From Anaeramoeba flamelloides (lineage: Eukaryota; Metamonada; Anaeramoebidae): DNA of 64,000 bases. Positions 12,360 to 24,307 of this stretch are shown here, piece after piece (position 1 is the stretch's first letter; each line of letters opens with the position of its first letter). The position numbers and the translations under genes are program-made. The stretch covers positions 3,613,001-3,677,000 of the forward strand of contig JANTQA010000008.1 in the NCBI GenBank assembly GCA_027625915.1. The letters run 5' to 3'. The notes beneath the pieces are model-generated. The model did not search any database, had not been told where the DNA came from, and saw only the letters and a list, made by a program, of their open reading frames with translations.

Positions 12360-13347
12360 TTAAACCTTTTCTTCTTTTTTTTTTTTAAATTCTTGAAGTA
12401 GCCTACACTCTTCAATTGCCAGTTTTGAGTCTTCGATATCTACACTACCTCTTCTAACCATCCTTTGGATTTTTAATAAATTCTTTAATTGTTCTTTACA
12501 ATTTTTTTGCAGCAATTTTAAGTGTTGATTTTCCACCCAACTTTCAATTCTTTCAAGAGAAGTCTCTTCTTTTTTGTTTGAAAGATCACTTTCAAAACTT
12601 GGAGACACATAATATTCCACATTCATCTTTGATGTTGTTCTTGGGTTTTGGAAACTTTCTTTGGGTTTTAATGAAACTAGATATTTGTATTTATTTTGAT
12701 CAAAGAAAGAGTTCCTAAGAAGAAAAACTGAGATTACAACCAAGAGAAGAACAGAGATAATGAGTTTTTTTCGTTGTGGCTTGACTTTTTTTATTTCTTT
12801 TTCGTTTTCGTTTTTTTTTACTTTTTCTTGTTCTTTTTCTTTTTCTTTTTCCTTTTCTTTTTCTTTTTCTTGTTCTTTTTCTTTTTCTTTTTCTTTTTCT
12901 TTTTCTTTTTTGGTTAACTTGTTAGATTTTAATTCTGTTTCTTTTTTCTCTTTTTCTTCTGTAATAACAACATCACTTTTGTAGTTTTGGTTTTCTTTTT
13001 GCTTTGTTTGTTTTAACTTGAGATCATATTTTTTTCTTAAAGTTGTTGAAGACAAACAATCGTAAGACTCTTGCAATTCTGAAAATTGTTGGGTTTAATT
13101 ACATTAATGGAGAATTTTGATAAAGATAATTATAAAAATATCTGAAAGATAAAACAAGAAAGCGAAAAAACAAGTAATTACTTTTGAAAACACTATTATT
13201 TTCGCCATTTGAGAGATCTTCTTTTTTGAATTGTTGGACAAGCTCCTTGTATTTCTTATTTATTGTCTCGAAGTCACTATTTATAGGAACTCCTAATACA
13301 TTATAGAAATCGTTTGCAGTTAATATTCGATTAATTTCTCTCTCCAT
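12360..13347 (-). CDS. J-like protein lacking HPD, KEKE tract, single membrane segment
   Basis: Predicted 294 residues. Exon 1 (13347-13182) starts at ATG. Intron 13181-13079 (GTAATT...TTTCAG, 103 bases) joins in phase 1 to exon 2 (13078-12360). The J-domain-like N-terminus reads DFYNVLGVPINSDFETINKK and, after the intron, FKKLQESYDCLSS and RKKYD, matching helices I, II, III and IV of DnaJ domains. The loop that should hold HPD reads KKED, so stimulation of an Hsp70 in the usual way is unlikely. A repeated Lys-Glu tract covers about residues 113-150, followed by one hydrophobic segment at about 160-176. The basic stretch before the hydrophobic segment suggests a cytosolic N-terminus with the C-terminal helical tail across an ER or mitochondrial membrane. 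Cellular role unknown. Confidence 0.85.
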
Positions 13348-14710
13348 TTTAATTCTCCAAACAAATGAATTGATAAATTAGAAAAAATGTACCTAATCTG
13401 ATAAAAAACACAAGAAAAATTGTATATTGATTCCAATTGGAGGTAAACTATTTCAAAATCAAACTTTTATATTCTTTGTTGAAAAATAAGGGGAACAAAA
13501 TTTTCATTCATCTTTTCAAAAATAGCTTTTAAACACCACCATTATGGAAAAAAAGTTCAACACAGTTTTTAATTGTTAAAACTTAGAAAATTCAAAGTAA
13601 GATCAATTAATAAAAGAATAAATAAATCAAGACAAAAATCAAGACTCAACACAATAACAGTTTTTTTAATACTACTTTTTAGTATGGGTTTTTTCTGTGA
13701 TTAATCAATCATTAAAAATTTGTTAAAAAATTTGACTATTTTTGATGATCTCCAAAACAATATAAACAATTTCGATAGGAATCAAAGTAGATTTTACATT
13801 GTATTTTCCGGTTTGATTGAAAATAATATAATGGATTATTATTTGAAGTTAATTGTTTTCTTCTTTTTATTGATTTTACTTTTCTTTTTCAGGTTCTCTT
13901 AATGTTACCAATGAAAAACCATGTTCAACTTTTTTTTCCCAACGGTCAATGAAAAACTTCAAATTTTTAATACAATTAAAAGAAGCTTTATTTATTAATT
14001 AACCTTTTAGAGTTGGGGACTTTGATGATTAATTTTAATTCTTGGGATGTACTTTTTTTGGAAAACAGAAGAAAATTTTTGATCTTTTTATTTTGAAATT
14101 AACAATCCTATTTTTTTTCTTTTTATAATTGTATTTCTAATAAATTAAATTGATTGAAATAAAGATTTTCAATATTTTATTAAAACAAATTATTTTAATA
14201 AATGAAACAAACAACAAGAATATTAAATACAAATATAAATTCCAAGATCTGAAAATATAACTCTTTTGTTGTTGTTAAAACATTGAAATAGATTTAAAAG
14301 TGATATTTTATTTCAGTCCGTTTAATAAAAAATGAAATATATTTCAGAAAGTGGGAGGTTTCCGTTGTGAATCCCATAATTATTGCAACTCCATAGAAAT
14401 CATTATCAAAATTAAAATTTGAAAGGAAAATAATTGATGATTGTTTTGGAAAGACTGTATAATCTTTCTCTGATTTCTGTACTTGTATTTGTTGAATACA
14501 TGGTAAACAATCTGTACTTTGTTTTCCAATTTGAACTTTCCTTACTGGTATTTAAATTATAAAGGGGAAAAGAGTTTTCACTGAATTTTTAATTTTGCCT
14601 TTTCAAATAGACATCAAAACCACATATCGAAACCTACTTCTTTGAAAACTCTAATATATATACGAAAAAAATGGAAAAGGAAGTGATAATTATTTCCTAT
14701 TTATTCCCGT
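13348..14710. other. Intergenic region, no gene seen
   Basis: Lies 5' of the J-like gene. The frame at 13720-13902 lacks an ATG and any domain. A weak match joins about 14590-14700 to about 49580-49690 (TTTCAAATAGA, AACCTACTT, GAAGTGA words), so an old repeat is likely there. Confidence 0.45.
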
Positions 14711-14902
14711 TAGTCCCAATTTGAAGACACACACTTTGAACAAAATCTAAGTCACAAAAAAAATCTCAAATTAACGCAAAAAATTCAAAACTAATAAAAT
14801 AATTTGTGTACAAAAAGATTCCAAATAAATGTACTTTAATTTGAGATTTTTTTGTGCCTAAAATTTCGTTGAAAATTTACGTCTTAAAAGTGAAACAGAC
14901 TG
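14711..14902. repeat. Tc1/mariner-type foldback MITE, degenerate copy
   Basis: Same overall palindrome as 579-775, with AAATCTCAAATTAA and TTGAGATTTTTTTGTGCC arms and an end at GTGAAACAGACTGT, but with many differences. It is the oldest-looking copy of the family. Confidence 0.75.
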
Positions 14903-15089
14903 TTTTCAACAACATATAATAATAATTAAGTGTCAATAGTTCACTTAAGGTTTATAATCATACTGGAATGAAAAAAAAAATTATATGTGTTGAATGTGTT
15001 ATGACTACTTATTTTAGTTCCTAACTGGTAGTTCTTTGATTTACTATTAATTTTAATGTTTGTTCAACATGGAAATTAATAAATAATAT

Positions 15090-16230
15090 TGTTAAAAATT
15101 TACAAAAAAAACATATACCAGGAACAAAATACAGAGGATTTGGTCTCAAAAAGAGAAAAATTTAAAAAAATGTTAGAAAAGTTAAAGATAATTTTAAAAA
15201 AAAATCAAATTAAATTTTAAATCAATAAAAATTGGCCAAAGGGGTAAAATTGGATAGATTTGAATCAATTTATAGGAATAAATTATTTTTATAGAGAAGT
15301 TCTATTTAGCTCAAATGTAAATTATTTTGACTCTATAGATGTTTAGATAAATAAATAATGTAATAATTTTAAAAAAATTAATCAACTTACGACAAGAATA
15401 ATATATAAAAACCAATTAAAAATCGATCAAATTATAATTTAAATCTATAAAAAAAGATAGTTTAAACTCAAAAAAAATTAGAAATTCCATATTTTGAACA
15501 TATAGCCAAAAATTTAAAAGTTTCAAAAAAAGATAACAAAAATATTAATTGTAAAGTTGAAAATTTTAAACTAAGAAATGCGAATCTATATCAGTTAGAG
15601 AAATCTTTATAATAAATAGTACTCAGTGGAAAGGTCAGGAATATTTAAAAATTCTTAGGTATAATAACAATATTAACAAACCGTTGTGTCGTTTTAGTGC
15701 CTAGTTTTTCCAAAATTCGAAAGCGTGGAGAAAAATCAAAGATTTTACTCAATTCTTTTGAATTCTAGAAAAGATATTGGCAGTTTTTTTTTTAATTTAA
15801 GAAATATACTAAAAATTAAACAAATTTTAGTTTATATTCACAAATTAAAAAAAACATTTTTAAAAAAAATATTGTAAATGGAAGGGTTATAACCACATCT
15901 TATAAGAAAGAAAACTCACAAATTATCTAAATAGGTTTTCTTATGTTTATGATAAAAATAAAATGAAAATAAAATCTTGTAATTTATGTAAAAAATATTT
16001 CAATTTAGAAATAGTTGAGGATATAGTTCATTTACATGGGACTGTCCATTCTATAAAGAAAATCAAAGAATTTGGATTGAAGATTTCATTCAAATTAACA
16101 AAAATAATCAGAATAATATCTTTGATATAATTTAAAATTAAGAATCAATATTTATTTTATCATTAGTTAATGATAAGCAGAATTATGATTCTTTATTGAA
16201 ATTTCGAAACAAAAATTCCGAGATATGTGA
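15090..16230 (+). mobile_element. Degenerate LINE remnant with an internal insertion
   Basis: Collinear with 39060-39960: thumb region, then pieces matching IIYKTE, the GGTCAGGAATATTTAAA block, and a Cys-rich tail with CNLCKKYFNLE at about 15975-16010 and His/Cys following. This tail matches CNMCKKYHNLE at about 39720. Bases about 15684-15855 have no counterpart in the 39-kb copy and look like an inserted repeat. Stops are frequent, so the copy is inactive. Confidence 0.7.
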
Positions 16231-16510
16231 AGTTTTAGTTCCTAGTTTTTCTATAATTCAAAAGAATAGAAAAAAATCAAAGATTTTTCTAATATTCTTT
16301 TGAATTTTGGTAAAGATAACGTGAAGTGCCTAGTATTTTTTTTTAATTTTTGAAAAGTAAAGAAAATGAAATAAATTTACGTTAAATTTCAAAAAGTAAA
16401 AAAAAAACCTAACCGAACTTTTCGATAATTTAATCGAATTGATAAAAATTTTAAAGATTTTTGCTCAATTCAATTAAAAATCAAAAAATACCTAATACTG
16501 TAAGTAGAAA
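16231..16510. repeat. Repeat related to 15684-15855 and 4025-4440
   Basis: Contains TCCTAGTTTTTCTATAATTC and AAAAAATCAAAGATTTTTC, which match the inserted block inside the preceding LINE copy. It sits at the 3' end of that LINE copy. Class unknown. Confidence 0.5.
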
Positions 16511-16784
16511 TAAATTTCATCCATGCAAAATAAATAAATAAAAAAAAAGAATAACAACTTTTTACTAAGCGATGATCGATCTACAAAAAAAAAATATTGA
16601 AAATGAATTATATATCAAAAAAAAATTGAAAAAAAAAAAAAAGAATTAAGATGAGTATAAATAATTGCAATGTTGTAATTTCTTAATAATTTTTTCTTCT
16701 AATATCCATTTAAACAGTTTAAATACGTGTAATTCACTCATAGCAACTAGACTCTTTGACTAGAAAATTGTTTATATTTATAAA

Positions 16785-17305
16785 CTAAAATTCCAGAATT
16801 TTCAACATAGCTAAAAAAGTCAAGAAATTTCAATAATAAAATTTCATTCAAATTGGAAATAATTTTGATTTTTATAAAATATGAAAATCATTTTTTCATC
16901 TTTTTTTTTTTAGTTTATATTTATTTTTTTGAATATACAAAATTTGTTTCGTTGGATCAAAAATTTTTTAGAACGATTGATATTAGATTAAAGTTGTATC
17001 CTTTCGAATTGAATAACCCAAATAAAATTAGTTAATAGTACCCATTTGATAGATCAGTTATTGTTCATCGAATTTAAACAAATTCACTAATGTATTTTTT
17101 TTTTTTTGTTCTCTCCAAAATTTTTAAAACATACTTGATTTATTAATATTAATAATTATATATATATATTAGTATTATAATTAATAATCAAATGTTGACT
17201 TTTCAATAAGCTAATAGTTCTAATTTGGTATTTCTTCTAGAACTGATTAACTAATTTTTTTTTTTCAAAAAGTCAATTTTAGAGTGTTAAAATTTTTAGA
17301 ATTGG
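16785..17305 (+). repeat. Terminal-inverted-repeat element, family A
   Basis: About 520 bases. The left end AATTCCAGAATTTTCAACA and right end TTAAAATTTTTAGAATTGG are imperfect inverted repeats. Internal landmarks are TTTCATTCAAATTGGA, AAATTTGTTTCGTTGGATC, CCAAAATTTTTAAAACA and GGTATTTCTTCTAGAA. Related copies are at 47425-47910 (plus), 60750-61240 (minus) and a piece at 25170-25300 (minus). Short open frames recur in the middle of copies but are not conserved well enough to call a gene. Confidence 0.65.
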
Positions 17306-18016
17306 ATTATATATCTATATAAACTATTTTTCAAACAAAAGGCACACCTATCAAATCGTCAATACCAACGAATTTGATTGTTTATAAGATAATTACTTAT
17401 TGGTAATTTTCATTTTAATTATTCATTTTTTCATTTTTTGCTTTTTTTATTTTTGGATATTGAACAGTTGGAAAATGAAAAAGCAAGATAAGAAGAAACC
17501 AATTTGGAAATAATCTAACAGTTTATAAATGGAAACAGTTTAAGTTCGATTTTAAATAAGATAGAAATATGAATTAAGAAAGACCATTATTGGATTGATG
17601 CATGGAACAAAGAAAAGAGAAATAAAGAAAAAACAATTCCAACAAAATACCAGATGAATTGTGGCTTTATATTGAATATGAGACTTTAAAGAACAAAAGT
17701 TTGACGTGTAAATAGTTATCAATAAAATGTAAAGAAATTTTTAACAATTAGCCTTGTTCAAAGGTTTTTATTGGGTTTATAATTTTTTTCATTACAATTT
17801 ACAAAACGAGATTTCTCATTTCAAATAAAAGGGCACACCAATTTTTAAAATATTGAATTATAATTTTTATTGTTTAGTTTTAATGAGTTTTAAAGATTCA
17901 TTTGAGTGTTTTTTTATGTTTTAAAGAGTTTATTATATTTTAGAATGTTACTACAATTAATTTGATTCAATTATGAATAATTCTTGAAATTTTTTGTGCC
18001 CTTTTATTTGAAAAAG

Positions 18017-18054
<38 letters not shown>

Positions 18055-18163
18055 AATAAAAACAATAAAGAGTTTAATTCAATGATTAACCAAATTAGAT
18101 GTTCGTAAGAAATCGTATTGGACACAATTATTAGTTCAACATTTACTCTTTTTACAGTTCATC

Positions 18164-18206
<43 letters not shown>

Positions 18207-19022
18207 TTGAATTGCCTTTATTTTTAGAGTATAAACTAATACATGTAAATGGTTAAAAAAAGACATATTTCAAATAAATTCATGTATTTTTTTTTTCTTA
18301 TTCCAACAAAACATACCATCCAGTTAAGAGAATACAAGAGTGCACTTAAGGGCAAATCAATTTTGAAAGTAAAATCAATGATTTTTTCAGAAAATTTTAA
18401 ATAATGAATTTTTTTCAACTTTTTTCGTCAATTACATATTTTTTTTTATTAAGTTTTTTTTCAAGCTGAATAAAAATTTTCCAAAATTAACTTTATTTTT
18501 TTGCGAGAAAAATTTACCAATTTGATCTTTCATTTTTAGAATTTTTTTTGACTATTTGAACTTTCAGAAACCAGTTTCATATTTGTTTATTGTATGTTTT
18601 TTTGATTATTTAACACAAGTATATTTCATCGAAAAAAGAAGCGCAGCTTCAAAATTGAAAAACAGGTTTACCAAACAGGCACATGAACTTTTGACAACAG
18701 TAATTTAATTTTAGGATTGGAAAGAAATTGAGAAGTTTGAATCCCAATGAAATCTTCTATCCGGATATGTACTTTTTAATACTCAACAAAAGATAGATAA
18801 TTTGAACGAAAATTTACTCGAGAATAATTTTCAAGAAAAATATTATAAAAAAGAAACCAGCAGGATTATAAAGAGTGATCAACAGTAAAATTAATAATGG
18901 TTTCTTTTTATATTATTTTAAAATAAAAATTAGTCTAAAATCTTCATTTTTTGAAGTTTTTGTTAATTAATTTTATCTTTTTTATTTATCGAAATTTAAT
19001 TCCTGAAAAAGTTTTCGTGATA
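17306..19022. other. Intergenic region with two TA microsatellites
   Basis: Contains (TA)n at 18021-18052 and (AT)n at 18168-18202. The repeated word TTTCAAATAAAAGGGCAC at about 17819 and, inverted, TGCCCTTTTATTTGAAAA at about 17997 suggests another small foldback element of about 190 bases. The end of this stretch should hold the promoter and 5' leader of the 7TM gene. No gene is seen. Confidence 0.5.
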
Positions 19023-22000
19023 ATGACGGACAATCTAAAAACACAATGGAAAATATCTGCAATAACAGTGATTGTTCTTTATGTTATTTATTTTTTTTTC
19101 TGTTTAATTGTACTTTTTCGTTCAATTAAAAAAATGCTCTTTGATTATCGTATTGTAAATATTCTCTCTCTTTCTTTTATTTAATTGTTTTTACTTCTAT
19201 ACTCCTTAAATTGAACCAATTTGTTGTGGTCTCGCAAATTTATTTCTTTTTTCTCTTTTTCTATTCTTTCTTGATTCTTTACAAAACAATTTTTTTTTAT
19301 TCTTGATTCACACAAACAAAAAATAATTTTTAGGTTGTGTATATTTTTGTGATCTGTGGCTGTTTTTTTACAACACTTTTAGAAATATTGATGCTTATTA
19401 ATAAGTTAAAGCCAACTTATCATAACAACAACCAAAAAGATAGACCAGCAGCTAATTTATGCGGTGGGTTAGCAGATTTTTTTATGAGCTCGAGTTTTGC
19501 TTTGATTTTGCTTGCTGGGTAAAGATTTTTTGTTTTTTTTTTTTTTTCCCTCTTTATTAATTAATCTTTGTGTTCACATATTTTTCGTATTCTGTTGTTT
19601 TTATCAATATTTTAAAGTATTTTGAAAATGTTTATCTCTAAAATTAACAACCATTACATTTGTTTTTCAATAAATCTAGAAATTTTAATAAATGATCACT
19701 AATAAAAAAGTGAAGAAGAAAAGCGATTTAAAGATCGTTTTTGAAGAAATACACTTTTGTAGTTATTACTAAAAAACAACTAACAACTAGTAATAATTAC
19801 ACACTGTTTTTTTATTCTTTTTTTTTCGTGATTATGACTTTTTCAAGTAATTTTTTTTCGAACTATTCAAGAAAAAAATTAATAAATCATTTCTAATTTA
19901 CCCTTTTCACGAGAAGGTAAATAATTGCAAATTGGTCATATTCTGGCAAAAATGGTCATAAAGAAACACATTCCATTCTTTAATAGCATTGTATCTCATA
20001 AGGACAAAAGTATCTCTTTTTAAAAATATTTTTTATTTAAAAGTCAATTAATTATTAATTTAAATCTGACCAATTCAAAAGAAATAAATATCAGATCTCA
20101 ATTTATATGTGTTGTTATTGTGGGAAACTTCAACCAAAGAGTTTAAGAAACCAAATTAAATAGATCTATCTTCAACTTGATTAGGACTTTTTACACTTCA
20201 AAAAAAAATTACAACAAATACAAGTTATTCCATTTACAATGGGTATATGGACAAAATGATAGATTTTTTGTTTCAGTGTGAATGATTTTATATCAAAGTT
20301 AAACCAACCTTTTGTGAAAATTTCATGGCAGGAATAACATAATTTTATTTTTTTCTTTTTGATTGAAATTTAACTGAAATTTGATTTAAGTTTTTGAAAA
20401 TTAAAAATGACTTTTCCATTTTTAAATTGATAAAATTGTTTTTATCATTCTAATTTATTTGTTATATATCGAATTGTTTTTTTTTTTTTAGAATTCAACA
20501 ATTCATGTTAAAACGGTACATTAAATCATTATATTTACAAGAATGTGACTTTTCAAAATCGGTACATTCTAAGGAAAATTGTCATTCTAAAATAGTTTTC
20601 AAAGATTTATTTTCTAAAAATTTTTTAAATATTTTTTCCTAAATTCTACAACACAGACCCTGTATAAAAATTAAATTGAATATTAGAATTAAAATAAAAT
20701 TCAAAAATCAAATTAAACCAAAATTTAAGGACCCCATACTCAAAATAAATTCATCTCCTACAATACAAAAGATAATTATTCGAGTTAATTTAGGTTTGTA
20801 GGATCTTTTATCTAAAGATTATCTTAAAATTAATTTTGTACAAGAATGATGTTTATTAGAGTTTTTTTTTGATTTTATCTTAAATATCACTTACCAAGTA
20901 CCAAAAATACACCTAATAAGATAATAATCCAATTAGCTTTTATTTCTGATAAGTTATTAAAAATTTGTTATTTATAACTCAGTAAAATTCAATAATCTCC
21001 CCACTTCAGTACAAAGTTAGTATTCTGGGGGGTTTACAATATACCAAAAAAATACCATTTTTCTAAACAAAAAAATTTTTTTCCTTTGAATAAAAGATCC
21101 TACAAACCTAAATTAACTTGAATAATTAACTTTTGTATTGTAGGAGATGAATTTATTTTGGACTTGCCTCCTTAATTCTTTCCAATTTTCCAAAAAATCG
21201 AATTGTTATTGTAAACATTCCTAAAATTGACTTTTTTCGATTTTTTTTTTTAAATGATTTCTCTATTCATCTGAAATTGAATTTAAGCATTAAAAAATAT
21301 TTATTATTCCACTTTGACGGATTTCATTTTCATCAAACTTTATTTAACAGTGAAAAATAAGTAAAAAAATATTTATAAAATTTTCCTTTTTACACACTTT
21401 TATAATTAAAATCTTTTGATATTTTTTTTTCAACAAATGGAAAAAAAAAAATTACTTTTAAAAATTAATAAACACTAAAAAAAGAATAATAAAAAAAATG
21501 TATAATTGTTAACATTATATTAGGTTTTTTTTTTTTTTGAAAAGAAAAACAAAAATAGGATTTCCTTTTTTGGGTTGGTAAAGATAATTCCACAACTACA
21601 CTTTTTTTAAAAAAACCACCTTTACAGATTTTTCATTATTTTAAAGTTCTAGAAAATGTTGAGTTTTTTTTTTTTTACAAAATATCTGTAATCTTTGTAA
21701 AAGTGATGCGATTTTTTGTTGAATTATTGTTTTTCCTTTTTTAAAAACTCTTTAAATTTACAAAAAAAAGGCAAAATTTGTAAAAATCTAAATAGACACC
21801 TTTAATATCATTTTTTGACTAAAAATTATATTATGAAATTTACTTAATTTAATTTTTTAAAAAAAAAAATTTTTTTGAACAATAAAAGTCTGATAGCAAA
21901 TAAATAAATATATTTCTTTTTTAAAAAAAATATACAAACAATTTATATCTGCTTTAATAGAAAATGTAAAATAAAATTAAATTAAATACAATTTATTCTT

Positions 22001-22686
22001 TTTTTTATTATTTTGTTTTATTAACTTTTTAAATAATATACTTTTTTACTTAAAATAATAATAATAATTAAAAATGTGATAGATATCAAATGTTCTTCAC
22101 ATTATCAGATGTAAAATTGAATCAAAATGATACTAGATTAAAAAAAATATGGGTTAAATTTGGTTTCCTAATTGGAATTTTTTTTTTCATAATGATGATT
22201 TGTACAATAGGTTTAATGGAATCAAAAGGTGATAAACATTATCAGAAAATTACTGCAACAGTTTACGATATAGTTATAATAATTTTTGATACTATAACAG
22301 CAGTATTTAGTTTTCGATTGGCGAGAAAATTAAAAAAAAAAGTACCCAAGAATAATGAATCAATGGAAACAAATTTGTTGAATAAATTAACAGTAATCTT
22401 AATATTTGATGCAATAATCTTTATTTTAGTTGCATTATTGAATGCCTATTTTATATACATCAAATGGAACGCCGAAAAAACATCTTTGGCCTGGTATTAC
22501 ACACGGTTCAACATTTGGCCATATTTTTCAATTAGTTTCATAAAAATTATTCCCACTTTATCAGTAATTATATTTATATTTGGTAAACAAAACAAGGTAC
22601 AGGAAGAAAAAAATGTTATATTTGAAGGGAATGATCTAAACACACATTTAAATCCAAAAATTTCGGATTCAGAATCTGACTATTAA
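19023..22686 (+). CDS. Seven-transmembrane protein, THH1/TOM1/TOM3-like
   Basis: Predicted 306 residues. Exon 1 is 19023-19154 from the first in-frame ATG. Exon 2 is 19334-19518 and exon 3 is 22083-22686. Introns 19155-19333 (GTAAAT...TTTTAG) and 19519-22082 (GTAAAG...TGATAG, 2564 bases) join in phases 0 and 2. Seven hydrophobic segments can be counted at about residues 10-31, 44-65, 88-110, 126-146, 155-178, 195-222 and 245-265. A charged Lys/Arg loop follows segment 5, and a short hydrophilic tail is rich in Ser/Asp/Glu. The segment 7 pattern YFSISFIKIIPTLSVIIF resembles the TOM1 family. That family is known in plants as tonoplast 7TM proteins. A GPCR of another class is the main alternative. 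Ligand and partners unknown. Confidence 0.75.
19519..22082 (+). other. Long intron 2 of the 7TM gene
   Basis: 2564 bases between phase-2 exon ends whose join gives LLAG-YQMFF without a gap. It includes the foldback element at 20735-21166. The rest is low-complexity sequence with long T and A runs. No nested gene is seen. Confidence 0.75.
20735..21166. repeat. Foldback element with about 80-base arms, copy 1
   Basis: The left arm (about 20738-20830) and the right arm (about 21088-21163) are inverted repeats sharing CAAAATAAATTCATCTCC, TACAATACAAAAG and TTTAGGTTTGTAGGATC. The interior (about 20887-21000) has CACTTACCAAGTACC, AATACAC and AGTAAAATTCAAT. This interior also occurs between different outer arms at 27683-28144. 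No coding capacity; a MITE. Confidence 0.8.
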
Positions 22687-22974
22687 TAATTGAAAGATAA
22701 ATTTCATTTACTTGCTTTTTCTATTCTTTCTCCTTCTTCTTCTTCTTTATTCTTTCTTTCTTTACTTGCTTCCTTCTTTATTCTTTATTTTTTTTTTTAA
22801 ATATATACTCAATATAAATAATAAACCAATATTAAAAATTAAATAAAAGATTTTTATTCAACTCTTTCCTTTTCAAATTATTAATAGAAAAATAATTTTT
22901 TTTTTTTTTTTTTTTGCAGTATTAAAGTTCTTAAATATATATAATAGGAAAAAATCAAAAAAATAATGTGTGAA

Positions 22975-23294
22975 TGATATCAAACATATTGAATAGTTGA
23001 TATAGCTAAATATTTTGACTCATTCAGTTAAAATAATTAGAAAAATAATAATAAAAATTTATTTTAAAATAATTTTATCAAATTTTTTTTATAAAAATAT
23101 TATCAAGGAGAAGGACTTGGTATATTCTAAGGAGAACCTTTATTACCTATTATATTTGTTCTCATTTCACATTTTCTTTTATTAACATTAATATCATTAA
23201 CAAATCATTGTTAAATGTTTACGGATGATTTAATTTTAATTATCAAATTAAATATAAATCAAATAATTGAAAAATTAATTTTAATAAATACTTT
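22975..23294 (+). mobile_element. LINE reverse transcriptase remnant, left part
   Basis: Matches 24365-24650 closely. Pieces correspond to the DIAKxFDS RT box, the GEG...PILFVLISHFLL block and the MFTDDLILII catalytic box. The copy resumes at about 23861 after an inserted element with a piece like FGFNP, equivalent to FGFEPNK at 24675. Confidence 0.7.
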
Positions 23295-23860
23295 TTCAAA
23301 AATTTAGACTCACCTGAAATAATAAATCAATATATATCCTTTAGTATTCAAGAAAAGCAAATAATTAAATCTGATTTGTTAAGTTACTTTTAAATCATAT
23401 TGAATTTATAAAAACCTGGTATATTAAAAATTAAATAAAAATAAAAACAAAAACAGAAATAAAGTGAGAAACACTTTTTGAAATGAGCATTACCGATTGT
23501 TTATTACTGAAATTTCACTGAAAAAAGTTAACAACAAGATTTTTTATGAATAATTAAATTCGTTTTAAAAGAAAGTAAAGAGTCTCCATTTTCTTAGTGA
23601 TTATTTGTCTTTTCGAAGATCTCTTTTTTTTTCCACTTGATCTTATGGAAAAAAAAAGAATATAAAAAAGACAAATAATAGAAAAATAAGAAACTAAAAA
23701 AGAAAAATTTGAAAAAAACAAAAAAAAAATTTTCAAAATTAGAAAAAATGATTCTGATACGAAACTTTAGAATTTTTTTTTGATAAGAATACTGGAATAG
23801 ACACACAAAATATCTTCCATTAACATTATAAAGTGAGTCAAAATTTTTGAAATCTAGTTG
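23295..23860 (+). repeat. Terminal-inverted-repeat element (GACTCACCT family) nested in a LINE
   Basis: About 565 bases with ends TTCAAAAATTTAGACTCACC and, at the right, GAGTCAAAATTTTTGAA. Related copies are at 38178-38640, 46290-46962 and 26340-26470. A third copy of the terminal word lies inside the element, near 23465 here and clearly near 38357 (GTGAGTCAAAATTTTTGAAA), so the element may be two units joined. It divides the LINE copy of 22975-23960. Confidence 0.75.
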
Positions 23861-23995
23861 CTATCGAATAAATGTTCAATTTGGATTTAACCCAATAAAT
23901 CAGTGACAAGATTTCAAAAAATTGAAAATGTAAAATTTAACATTGATAAAGAAAAACAGAAATTTTGAACAAATCGAAAACACATATTACAAAGA

Positions 23996-24268
23996 TTTTT
24001 AATTATAATCCAAAATATATTCAATAAATGGTTAATTACCCCTAATAACGATAAAATTATCGAATATATTAAAAGGGATCAATTCTTATTTATTCGTAAA
24101 CAAGGAAACAAAAGAGTAACTTTGGGTGGTCGACCAATTTCAATTAATTAAAGTTTATCAAGATTATTTCTGAAAATGTTATATAAGCTAATAGAACCCT
24201 GTTGGGAATTTATTCATAAACCACAATTTGGGTTTCGAAAAAAAATATGATACTCGAATTGCCATCTT

Positions 24269-24307
<39 letters not shown>

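Noticed and set aside
12760-12984. Plus-strand Ser-Phe repeat frame
   Set aside because: It is the reverse strand of the Lys-Glu tract of the J-like gene; simple-repeat DNA is open in several frames.
18021-18202. TA microsatellites as a regulatory or origin element
   Set aside because: Simple TA runs recur across the window (also near 1507, 24278, 47386) and nothing links these to a function.
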